From Eucalyptus grandis (lineage: Eukaryota; Streptophyta; Magnoliopsida; Myrtales; Myrtaceae), in NCBI RefSeq assembly GCF_016545825.1, contig NC_052613.1, forward strand, positions 37,769,790 to 37,833,789: a stretch of DNA of 64,000 nt, written 5' to 3'. The notes beneath the pieces were generated by a model, which did not search any database, was not told the DNA's origin, and saw nothing but the letters and a program-made list of their open reading frames with translations. Numbering within the stretch: the stretch's first letter is position 1; each line of letters begins with the position of its first letter. The translations under genes were made by a program, and so were the position numbers. Of this stretch, positions 49,268 through 61,300 are shown one piece after another.

Positions 49268-51012
49268 TCATATTGTATATGCATTTGTTGCTAGCTTTTT
49301 GAAGGTGCTTTACAGTACCGTTATGCTTTGCTTAAAGATGGTTTCCTTTCGTTATCCAGTCCTTGCCCTGATTCCACTGAAGAATCGTGAAAGCAAGAGC
49401 ACCAGCAAGGAAAAGACAGTTCGGATCCTTGCCCTGATTTCTCTGCTCGCTAGTCATGGCATGATCATACATATGCGCATTTGCACGCTAAAAGTATAAG
49501 TACACGAAAAGTACCAATTATTTCTCAAAATGCAATAAAGTTATGAAACTTCTAATAACACAATCGAGTCTTAGCATTCGTGAATATCATAAAATCAAAT
49601 GCCTCTGCAAGATCCTTGTTTAAGGTGACGGTAAAATTTAATGTGGAAACGTTTCTTGTTTTACTCAAAACTTTTACAAAAACAGTTATTTTTTCAAAAC
49701 GAAGTGGACTCAACTCAATGTGAAGTGTGCCACTGCATCCAATCAAATATAAGGGTGTGCTTATTTCTCAAAAAATTAGAGATTTGAAAAATATTTTTCT
49801 TTAAAAAAATGATCACCCATAGAGTTTATAAAAATGAATCTACGAATAATGTCTTTATTGTGTAGGAAAATGTTCAGATATGTATTGTTGTTGAAAATGA
49901 AAAGATATTCATTGACTTTTTATTTCAAGTAATATAAGCAATCATTTTTTAGAAAATATTTAGTAAATCATTCATTCCTTCGCTATTCATTTCTTTTAAC
50001 ATAAAAGTATTGGTAATTTCATATTTTCAGTTGAATCCTCTGCAACTCTCATGCGAAAAAGTTTAATTATGAATTCCATCTATGACAAAGGATAATCATT
50101 CTTGCTATTGCATACCAAAAAATACATCAGCATGATGAATTTTGACTTGTACAACACGTTACTTATTTGATTTTGTCTAACCCTAACCTCTCTTCTTTTT
50201 CTTCAGAGAGCATTGTATGGAACGAAAAGACCAAAACCATCAGCCCTCTCTTTCTGAATACTTTCTGAATACTACCCTAAGGGGCACAATTTTATGTTTC
50301 AACATCCCAAACCAATCTAGATGGTTTGAATTTCTTTATGACCATGATTTGAACCCATGTCGTATTTGCTTATACCGATTTGGTTGGGGTGGTAAAACCT
50401 CATCGGGTGCAGGGAGGGCCCCTACTCCGGGTACTGGGTAAGTCTAAACAGACAACGCGGGAAGGAGTGCAATTCTAAACAGGAATTGAATGCCCTTTAA
50501 CATTCAAATAAGCACCTAAAAGATCATAGGTTTCACCGTGCCCAGGTAAAACAACACAATTTGCACGCGCGCTTGAGAATTTGTACAAAAACCGGGCTCT
50601 AAGAGATGATTCGCGTGAAGATTATGTCTCTAGAAACGATATGCTGGTGCACAAAATCTTAATCTTATCGGAGCAAAATAGTAACTTTGGGGAGAAAAAG
50701 CGATTTGACAAATACCAAGTTTATCATTTTAGCAAAATTGATTTATGTAGTCGTACTTAAACAGAATCATGACAAAAGTACAACGACCTGTCAAAGTGAT
50801 CAGCGGGTCGGGCTGATGGTTAAGATATCGCGAAAAAGGAAACTGTGTGCTTTGATGCATATCTTTTGGATCAATTTTCAATTTTAGTATTGTCTTGTTA
50901 AGTCATGTACATCAAGCAAACTGGAAACAGTCTGTATCATTTCAGTGCTGGTATGCAAATATTCACAACAATACTACTGATTGACAGTGTGATCTTTAAC
51001 AGAATGGCGACT
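49268..51012. repeat. 5' flank of MATH copy D and 3' flank of copy E
   Basis: The part 49268-50460 matches 20330-21745 upstream of copy A, including a decayed relative of the MITE near 49755-49985 and the repeat-like stretch at 50300-50460. The part 50490-51000 is the common 3' flank seen below every MATH copy. No gene is supported. Confidence 0.75.
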
Positions 51013-51512
51013 TCACAGAGCGTTCACCACGCCCAGGACCGTGACCTCTGCGTCGACCAGGCAAATGTCCTTCACCAAAGTGCCCATGTTGGGATAATAG
51101 AAGGTGGCATGCGAAAGGAATCTCGCCCAACCGGACTCCTCGCTCGAGGTGCTGAACCAGTGATTAGCTGCATAGAGAGAGAGAGAGAGAGTTTCCAATG
51201 TCAAAGACAAGAATTCAATCGCTCGTAAGTTCATTTCTTGCAAGAAGTAATCACCTTTTCCAGAGAAATGCCTTCCTTGAAGCTGATCCAGGATGCGCAG
51301 CGAGAAGTCTGCAAATACTTTAGTGCCAGGAGGAAGGGTGTCCGAGTCGGCTAACTAAATAAAGAGAGACAAAAGCTCCGAGTCCGCTGCCCTTTCCGCC
51401 TGGATAGAGCCGTATCTTCCTGAATGAATGACATACGCATTGTCTGATGAATCAATGTATTCTTGTTCGCAAGACTCGACTACATTGATCGAAGAATAAA
51501 GTGGTTCGCTCA

Positions 51513-52095
51513 CTTAGGCCTTATTTGTTTAATTGTGTTTATGTTCCTTGGAACACAAATTTTTGTTCTTTTGTTCTGAGGAACAAAAAAAACATAAACA
51601 CGTTTATTTGGAACAAAAAATTTTTTTTTTGTTTTCAAGAAATATATTTGAAATAGAAACAAAAGTATAAAAACTTGTTTCTTATTTCCTAGGAACACTT
51701 CAGAGAAACACTTCTTCTTTTTTTCTTCTTTTTCTTCTTCTTTTTTCTTCTTCTTTTTTCTTTGGCCGGCGACCTTGCCGGAGCGCCGCCGGCCCCCGGC
51801 AAGGCTCAGTTCTCACCTTGGCTATCCGGCGAGACCGCTGGCCCTCATCGGCCAATCATCGCTAGCCATGGCCAAGGCCGGCGACTAGCCAAAAGGAAGA
51901 AATAAAAAAAAAAAATATATTAAAAAATTAAAAAGAAAAAAAAAAATTATAGTTTATCAAACATGTTTATATTCATTTTATGTAGTTACCAAATGTGTTC
52001 TTCTGTTCAAAAATTGTTTCCCTGAACAAAAATAGTTTTTCTATTTCTGTTCTTGAGAACAATCTTTGAATAGAAATGTTACCAAACGCAGCCTC
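51513..52095. mobile_element. TIR DNA element in intron 4 of MATH copy E
   Basis: The left end AGGCCTTATTTGTTTAATTG and the reverse complement of the right end, AGGCTGCGTTTGGTAACATT, are related, and both are followed by TGTTC/GAACA-rich DNA. The centre (51765-51890) is GC-rich with repeated GCCGGCGA words, a feature of many non-autonomous plant DNA elements. Copies A, B and D lack it at this place. The target duplication is not clear. Confidence 0.7.
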
Positions 52096-53381
52096 AAATG
52101 TCCATTCCTATTCACTCCTTGAAGGACAGATGGTACTGAACTTGGTGAGGATTTTTTCAGTGTTGTAGTTCCAAACCTCCGGCAAGAAAGACATGCATCT
52201 AAATGTTGGGTTACCAACCTAGGTTTCAGCCTTACACAAATTTTAGCAAAAATGAATGTGCGGTGTTGGTGACCCATCAATCAGAAGACAAATTGCAGAA
52301 ACTTCCTCAATAATCATGACCCAAAATATTTTTGTCAAGATAGTTCATTGTTCTCCATGATCAGTGTAGGAGCATATCATGAGGCAAATGAGCAGAGGAG
52401 ATTTAACATCCATCGTTTAGTGCGTGCCTATATCAGGAAAGTTGAGAGCGATTACCATTTCTGATTTCCGGCTATGAATACTTTCGACTCGGAGAATTCC
52501 TTGTCCAATTTCGAGAAGTTGTCGACCTTCCAGGTGTGCTTCTGACTGATCGCATCATTTACCATCAACAGATTCTCTCCTTTGCCAGTGCTCTTTTCCT
52601 TCATCACGAAAACCTCCGCCCCAAACACACAAGTATCATCCACGAGATATCCGTTCTGCGCATCACTAAACGTCTTCATGGAACTGAATTTGGTCGAAGC
52701 CATGTTCAAGCTTCATCCTGTGAAAGCGCCATTCCGTTTTCATGGCATCTGATGAGAAAAAAAAAAAACAAGAAATCAAATCCATCAACGGACACTTGCT
52801 GATTAACTAACTTGCTAACCGAAGAGCTAACTTTTTTCTTTACAATCTTATCAAACATATAAATGACAAGGAAACAACGAGATAATTTGTGGTTTGAAGC
52901 TGTACCTTGGATTATCGAGTAACTGTCTTTGTTCTGGTCAAGCAGAAAGAATCTAACTAACGCATGAACTTCCCAACCTGAGGGGAGCGAGCTTGTTTCT
53001 GCCATCGACAGGTAAAGAGAAACGTGCTCTTTTACGTTCTTGCTCTTGTTCCCATTTGGGTGAAGAACCAGCTTCCTGTGGAAAGAAGAAAGAGACAGAA
53101 AGTGAAGAAGAATCGCTGTGCAATGAACCCATAGAGATTGGTAAATAAGTTACGTGGATGGGGAAAGTGAGGAATTATTACCATTTGTAGCCTCCAGCTT
53201 GGAAGACCCCGGACTCATACTTGTCCACAGAGTTCTTCGAAAGCAATGAGTATGATTGTATCTTGACCACGTAGTGGGCTGGTGGAGCATCTGACATCAT
53301 TTTCTCTGCTCCTTCAAATGACACCGCGAGCAAAGGATTGATGATGGTGAAGCCCATGTTTAATGTTCTTGTTTACAAATT

Positions 53382-53384
<3 letters not shown>

Positions 53385-53422
<38 letters not shown>
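53385..53422. repeat. (GA)n microsatellite in intron 1 of copy E
   Basis: About 19 GA units next to the first splice donor. Copy A has a shorter run at the matching place (20221-20241). Confidence 0.95.
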
Positions 53423-53425
<3 letters not shown>

Positions 53426-53461
53426 CGTACCTTGTATATCATCTAATGCAGGATCAGCGAT

Positions 53462-55369
53462 TTGAAGAGCAATTGAAGAGCAAAAAGATTAATGGAAGGA
53501 TTCGTGAAATTTGCTGGCTTATATACTATATTTCATAAGCATTTCGTTGCTAGCCATGTTGAAGTCGCCTTCGAGGACTGTCATGCTTTGCTTGAAGATA
53601 GTTTCTTTTCGCTCTGGAGATAGGATCCAAACCTTGCCCTGATTCCTCTGCTTGTCAGTCATGGCATCATCGTGCAAAGAAATAAGATATTCGGTACGCG
53701 CAATTGCACGTCAAAAGGACAAGCACACCAAAAGTACCGGTCTTGTCTCGAAGCACAATCGAGTAAAGAAGCTTCAGATAATATACGATCAAGTTTTCGA
53801 ATTTGTGAATATCGTGCAGTCGAAAGAGAGACAACCTCCAGAAACCAAGATGTGATTTGAGCGCGTCCCATGGCAAGATTTGGTAATGGGACCTCGATTT
53901 AGTAGCGATTTAGAAGCCCATCGTGGATCGGCCGCTATAGTCCAGTTATCTTAGCATCCGTATAGGTTAGGGGAAAGAGTTGGTGCAAACGTGATTGCAG
54001 GATACGCGATTGCCCCTCCAGCTCTCCACAACTACTCTCTCTCTAATCCAGAGAGAAAATCCCAACTTCCAAATTAGGATTTTTCGACGGTGGTACTTTG
54101 GCCGTGGATGTTGAGGTCCCCACGTGTTCAAGTGTCAAGCAAGAGAAGTCTCGCATAAGAAATGCAGTTTGAGATAGGACAATTAATATATCTTAATTTA
54201 CTCATAACTTATTAATATAAGCTTTTGAATGAAAGTAAATCCAACTGAATATGTTCTTGAACTCAAACCTGGACTTTCTTATGAGGATCTCTCCCGCTGA
54301 AGGCATCGGGTTTCTATTATTCGTCTTAATCATAGAAGTACAATGTTTTTGGCTATGTGATTGAGAGAGAGTCCTCGTCAAAGGATCGTGTCGTTAGAGA
54401 CTCAAAGTTTGTGGCAACTCAATCAAGATTGAGAGACATGGTGAAAATTGCAAATCTTGCGTCTTCGCAGTCCCGTGCTTATCGCATATGGATCACTTTA
54501 CTATACACTTCGACATCCCTCTGTTTTTACACGTAATTCTGCAATACTAGTTTCTCCATGAAAGTTGCTTCCCGACATGTTTGGGTGCCTTGCTCATCCG
54601 ATTGAGTTTGGAGCTTAAGTCTTGTACAGTGTAGATGCAATATCCTCTAGTAAGTCTGTTGCTTGTCATGCAAATAGGACTTTCCGTCATTGAACTTTGG
54701 CCGAGCACATCTTGTGAATAATATTTTCTCAGAAAATGAGCCTAATGGTCTTGAAAAGGGATTTTCACAAGTATCAGTCTGAATTTTCTCAATTTCTATA
54801 GAGGGAAGAGATATTTAAGGTTCCGGATATAACACTGAAATTTTAACATGAAGTAGAAGGAGAATACCATCTTCATCTCACCTACTCTCGAATACATATG
54901 TTTAGTTTCGAAAAATTCGAATAGACGATATTGATTGACAAAGGTATCAGACAGAATCAAATCAACTATGGATCGATCACACTGTTTACGAGAATTGGTG
55001 GCTAAGTGGTACTCGCAGTGGCCCATTTTCGTTCAAACTGTGCATGAAAACTGCATGAATAATATTTTCCTCGCAAGGTTTAAAAAAACTACGAGTACCT
55101 AGGACATGAATATGAAGATTGGACATATTAGCTCGAGGCATCTAATGATAGAAGCCGATCGAGTCGAGCGATTTCACTTATTCATGTGATATACCAAAGA
55201 GTCGGTGGAAGATGTTACGAGGCCTTGGCCATTTCCTTGCGCCTCCTAAACGGTGTCATTTCTCAGATAACTTATTGCCTAAGGAAGGAGTGAAGAAGGT
55301 AAACGAAAAATGGAGGAGAGGATCATTCGAAAGAACTTGCATTTGAATTTACAAAAGAGACATGAAAAC
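53462..55369. other. Intergenic region between the MATH array and GFS12
   Basis: The region begins with the decayed upstream part of copy E (to about 53880). The rest is unassigned; short frames on both strands show no family signature and I see no repeat shared with the rest of the window. The lower part below 55370 would hold the GFS12 3' untranslated region. Confidence 0.45.
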
Positions 55370-58300
55370 TTAACAACATATTCGCAGATAGCCATCTTCT
55401 GTTCCAACAAGAAACAAACGGGAGAAAGGAAGAATACTTATACTGGACAATGCTGACACATTTTTTGTCCCCTGATCTCTGATGCGGAGTTTCTGAGGTA
55501 TAACACGGTGCACCCCATCCTGCAGCGGGCACACATGAATTGTCAACACGTAAATCAAGCCACAAGAAGAAAATGAATCATGCGCCCTTCAAAGACAAAT
55601 CACTTAAATCAAAATTACGTTCCCCTGTCGATCATGTATTGACTGTTAAAATTGAAAACATTCTTCCTTCACATAATCGCAAACTGTGATGTATCAAAAA
55701 CTGCAAGCAGGCTTTTAACGCCATTTTCTTCATCAATGATGATATTTATATGAAAACATAGGAATTGAAAAACTTGAGGGCATACTACCATTCTCTAGTA
55801 GCAGAACCCATTATGGGAAAACAACTTTATACACGTGTAGAAAAGTCAATCAATCTATCAAAAACTCCTAGCTGTTTGAATACCAAATTAGTTATTCCCT
55901 TCTCATTTTACTTTATCTTCATGTCATTTCCACCTTTCCGTTTTATACCAAACATACTCTAAATTGTGAGCAAGAAACATTCTCTAAATAATGTTTAGAA
56001 ACCAGGTCAGTTTCTGAGAGCCACTTTACTCTCTTTTCAATGGAGGAAAACAAGGAAAAAGGTGGATGACAAGTGACAGGTTCGTAGAAGTATTGAGCAA
56101 GATGTTGATTAAAGCTACTGATAAAGGTTTTATTAGTGGTTTCGATGTCGGCAATGCCTGTAAAGAAGTTCCTTGGAGAACGACAATCAACAAATTCAGC
56201 ACCTAAAAGGCATACTGTACTACTATGATTTGAAGCAGTTTCGGGACTGAAAGTGAACTTGTATAAAGGTGAGTTAACTACTCTGGGCAAGAATGTATAC
56301 GTGCAAAAATCTCCAGTATTCTTGGTTGTAAGGTCGCCGTATTACCAATAAAGTATGTGGTATTGCCATTAGGATCCACTGGGAGTCAGGCTTTGGAAGC
56401 ATATAAGGCAAGGTTGGATGCTTCCAACAGCAGAACTTATGGTAGAGTGGGAATGGTAGGAATACTATGTTGTGGGATGACATCTGTTGTGGAGACACTG
56501 CTTTCAAAGATTTATTTCCGGGTATGTTTGCTCTAGCAAGAAAAAAGAGAGCTGGGGTGGCTGATTGTTGAAAAGACTGATGGGTTGAGACTGACTTTTT
56601 ATGTAGCGCTCAAGATTGGGAGCTCGAACCTTTCTCAAAATTTCTGAGCAGTTGTATCAAGCAATGTCAGATTTGGGAGATGGCGATAGACTACAGTGAA
56701 ATTGTTGCACCTCTGGAACTTTTTCTATTAGATCCTATTATTCAGATCTCATCTCTACTCAGATGCCACTATAACAGAGGACACTTTCTGTGAAGTCTAT
56801 CTGGAAAGTCAATGTTCCATTCCTTTGAAGGTTCCTTTCACTTGGAAGCAGCTAGGGGACACACTGTTACTAAGGATAACCCTCAGAAGCGAGGAAAAAA
56901 TTGGTTAATAGATTACACTTTTTGCAAGAGTGAAAAGGAGAGGGCAAATCACTTACTTTTACATTGTAGTTGGACAAAAAAGATTTGGACTACAATGTTT
57001 GCAATTTCAGCAGTATATTGGGTGATTTCAAGCATTGTGCGACATGAACTTTGGGCTTGGATAGAGACTCTGTTCATGTGTTGGAAAGAAGCAGATTCCT
57101 AAGATGATTCTCTGCTTGTTTTTTGGGCTAAATTGGAGAGAGATAAATGAGGAGTCAAATCCTCTTAAGAATATTCTTTAGGAACAATTAATCTAGTTTG
57201 TTAAAAATGTTAGAAAGAGTCTTTCGTGCATAATTTTGTATATTGGTTGCTTCTATCGGAAGAGATTTTGAATAGGGGCTTCCCACGGTAACACAATGAA
57301 ATCTTATTCATCATTCAAAACGAAAATTAATTTTAACTTACATTTGAGTGTTGGATCCAAAATAAAAACTAAATCAAATTACAATTATTAATTTATGGAA
57401 ACTTCAATTATAAACTTCACTGATTAATTGCATATAATATGCACAAAATGTTATAGTCAAACGGTGCATTAAAAGAATAAAAACATTGAGCTAAAATAAT
57501 TAACTAATAAAGCTTATAATAACCTAATACATAAGTTAAGAATGATACATATAAAGAATTATGGTTGATATTTTATAAAAGTAATTTTGGTTAGATAATT
57601 AAATTAATTTATTAAATTAAAAGATCTAAAACCGTAGTCTAAATTTAACAGAGAAAATTAACACTTGTAATTAATATGGTTCTTATTTGTTAAAAGTGAT
57701 TTTAGAAATGACATTTGCTAACTTTGTTATGATTACTGTGCTATAAAAAAATTATAATTACAGCAAATGCCATTACATTTAAACTCATAACAATATTATG
57801 GGAATGCTCAATCCATTCGAGTCCCACAGTATTTGTCTTGCCAATAAACAAGTTAATCCCCACTCCATTACAATCTCACAACTTACCAAACAAAGATTTC
57901 ATTCCCATTTAATTTCATCTTCTCAATTCATTCTACTTTGTCATACTAAACGTAACATGACAATTGTTGAGAATGAAACCTTAATCTAATATACTGCTTA
58001 TTGTAAAAAATTTATTGGCCAAGTGCCCACATGACACGGCAAGGAAGAATCCACATCTAATATTATTATTGTGGGCATGAACTCTTGGCAGGAAGAATAT
58101 TCATTGAAATAAACTCTTTTACATACCTCATCACCGGACTTAGACAAAGATGAAAGCCCAATCTTGTTTCTCGAGATCGATATGACATCTTGACCCCACA
58201 GCGCAAAACCAGACACCCCATCTGTATGGCCTCTATACACAGCAAGCTGGCTCGAGGAATTCCTACAAATTAAGCTTTTACATAAATGAGAGAAACAGCT

Positions 58301-61300
58301 TGAACATGCATAGATTTTTTGCACAATAAATTGCAATGTAGTAAGTAGCTGAGAGAGCACATGTGACTAAGAAAGGTATCAAATAAAGAGAGAGGGGTTC
58401 ATTAAACCATTGGCGCACTCTTTCAAAAAAAAAAGACAGTTAACAAAAGCCAAATAATTAAACACGAAGCAACTAAGCGATGTACACATAAAAGAAGAAA
58501 AAAGAAACAAAAAAGGTCATACTTTCTCATATCCCAAACTCGCAAGGTCTTGTCAAGAGAGCTAGAAACAATCAAATTGGCCTCCAGTGCAGCAATCTGC
58601 GTGTAACATTGCAATTAGCAACTGGTAGTCTGGTACAGACCAAAAGAAATTTCTCTAGGAACCTGAAGTACCTTTGTTATATATCCATCATGAGCTCGCC
58701 AAGAAGCAACTATATCACCAGTCCTCATGTCAAATAGTCGACAATGACCAGAACTTAACCCAGCCGCAATCCAAGAAGGTGAACCAGATGTGCTCTTTGG
58801 AAATCTTCCATCAGATCCGGAGCAGCAAATGGCCGAGACAAGAGAGGGAAAACCAGATTCAACAGATTCACCCTTCCATAGATGAAGTTTTTGACCTTTG
58901 GAAACGTCAATAAATCTGTAAAGGAGGGTAGATGTTAAAAAAGTCAATACCCATGAAGACAGGTTTTGATATATGTCATCCTTAATTGCAAACAGACAAT
59001 TACATATCACCTGAGAGAACCATTTCCCGTTCCAGCTACTAGTTTTTCACTAAATTCTAGATAATGCATGCAAGTGTACAAGCTCCCATCAAATGCACTA
59101 GTCAATATCCCACTTGATAGTGTACTGGAGTTCAGCATATTGATCTGGTCATTGCTGACGCCTGATCCAGTTATCATTGGACTAGCAAAGTGTGCAGAAT
59201 CTGTTGATGCTTCGGCAAAAACAGACGTGACTTTCCCACTTCGGCTACTCCATACATGTATGTTTCCATCACAAGATGCCATCAGTCCACCAGATAAGAT
59301 GCATATGTCATTTACAACCTGATCAAAAGCACCATGAAAAAATGAGAAGTGTGGAAAATTTCCTTCATTACTGCAAAATAGGAAAATCTTGGAACTTGAA
59401 ATTCGGACAAGTCTAATGATGATGAGTTCAATATGTCTTATACGTGGAACTTGATACTTTTGAGGCACTCAAGAGTTCAGTAATGTGAGGACTAGTGCAT
59501 GGAGAAAGGAAATAGAGGGTAAACATATTAACATCAAGTTAGACTCATGTTCTTCTCAACAAGATCAGTCATATCATGGTTATATCAGTTTATCTAGTTC
59601 AGATATGTCAATATACAAAGACAAGAAAATGACCACAGTTCCAAAGGAATATTTTTTTTTTTTAAAAAAATGAATCCCAATATTTCTTCAAGCCTACATG
59701 TATAGGAATATTATCTACTAAGGCGACAAGAGTCAACATCTCAGTTCTAGATCATGTAAGAAGACACAATTTCTTAGGAAAATCATTGATTTCATTCTTA
59801 AAAGTGCTCCCCATGACCAAAAGACCCTTTACAATTTAACCTCCAATGATGCTTAGTATCCTGTAATAGTAAAACAAAATAAGTATGTGATGACTGCTAT
59901 GCCCAAGAGGAACTCTTCCTGGGCTAGAGATGATGTCAGAACATGTATAATCCTACCACAACTCATTAGGGAGAAGAAATAGACCTGATTTTTGAAAAAG
60001 AGGAGAAATTGAGCTAGGATTCATGAAAATACATCTTAGAAGCAAGTATGTTAGATTTAGAACCACCATGCCAACTGAAGAATGAGAACCCCTATCAATT
60101 ACCTCACTTGAAGCCATAGTCTAACTCTAACCTGTTACAAAATATGACACTTCTTCCTCTCTTTCCTCTCACCCCCACTTCCTAACTTCACATGCAAAAG
60201 TACAAAGATTTCTTACTTGCAGATGCACGAGTATATTACATGAGGAGCTAACTGGAGCATCCCTGGCAAAGAAGCTACCAAATTAGGAGGCTAAACAGCA
60301 TGCATGTGCTAACTGACACCTAAAAGTACTCTGAGAAACATACCTCTTCATGCCCATAGTAGCCCGATACGCAATTCATCCTAGTCAGGTCCCACTTCTG
60401 GACAGTTCCTTTAAATCCTGGACCAATTCCTGCAGTATAAACAGTAGACTCATCTTGGCACACAGCTAAAGATCTTAGGGTTCCCTGATGTGCACGAACT
60501 GAATGTATTACAGATGCTCTGATTTTCCATGGAATTTCATCCCTTAGACCTCCTATACGTGCAAGAAACTCAGGTCCATCCCAGCTAATGACTGGACTAG
60601 GGAACCAGAACCAATGTTCATGGTGTAGAAGGCTTGAGTTTGCTACGTGCCCATCAGGGAGACTCTCGTCAACTCTGCTATACCTTCTTTGGGGCATCGA
60701 GTTTTTCACACCTCTGTTACCCTGTGCTTGTGGAACAGACCATCCGACCCCATTAAGCAACATCTTAGCAGGACTGTACTCAGAAGGAGAGCCTTGACTA
60801 ATAAAAGGCCTCTTTGCAATAGCATTTTCAGAGTTGCTTCGGGCCAACTCTCCTGTACATTCCCACTGTAAGAATGAGAAAATCAGATGTATGAAGTGTA
60901 TAATAATTCATAAGGGCAATTTCACATCACACGAATTTTGGTGTGGAGTAACTAATCAAATCCAAAAAATAAAGGGAACATGCCTTCCAGTTATGACACC
61001 GCAGAAGAAACTGCTCAAGAAGCAACCAAGTGGCACAGCATTGGCGGAGTTTCTCTATTCCAAGAAGAGATGCAAACGAAGGATACAGAAGCAACCTGTT
61101 CATGCTATAACTTAGTAAAAGGTAGAGGAGCACTACTTTGTCGACATTACTAAGCGAAGCACACAAAAGGAAGAAATCAGATACCACCATTTACTGAAAA
61201 AAAAAAGCATTAATTTGAAAGAGAAGGCACATACACAAGGTCTGCACGACTCCCAATTTGAGCCTGCCCATCAATCTTTGCTCTGGAAGGCTTCAAGCTT

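Larger units (their letters stand above)
51013..53461 (-). pseudogene. MATH/TRAF-like domain gene, copy E (start lost, two frameshifts)
   Basis: All six exons are recognisable: 53431-53461, 53182-53311, 52906-53075, 52456-52748, 51255-51419 and 51013-51167. The start codon position reads ATC instead of ATG (53461-53459), and there is no other ATG in exon 1. Exon 4 has one extra A near 52691 (GACCAAATTC against GACCAATTC in D), which shifts the frame before the SDAQNGYLVDDT part. Exon 5 lacks two bases near 51345. Exon 6 is open and ends EVTVLGVVNAL. Intron 4 has gained a TIR element and intron 1 a long GA run. The TATA-like box remains. I call it a pseudogene. Confidence 0.85.

Noticed and set aside
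53880..55320. A retrotransposon gag-like remnant
   Set aside because: I could not find any motif or repeat structure to support it.
56812..57102. Forward 96-codon frame as a gene in the GFS12 intron
   Set aside because: It is the zf-RVT segment of a degenerate LINE.
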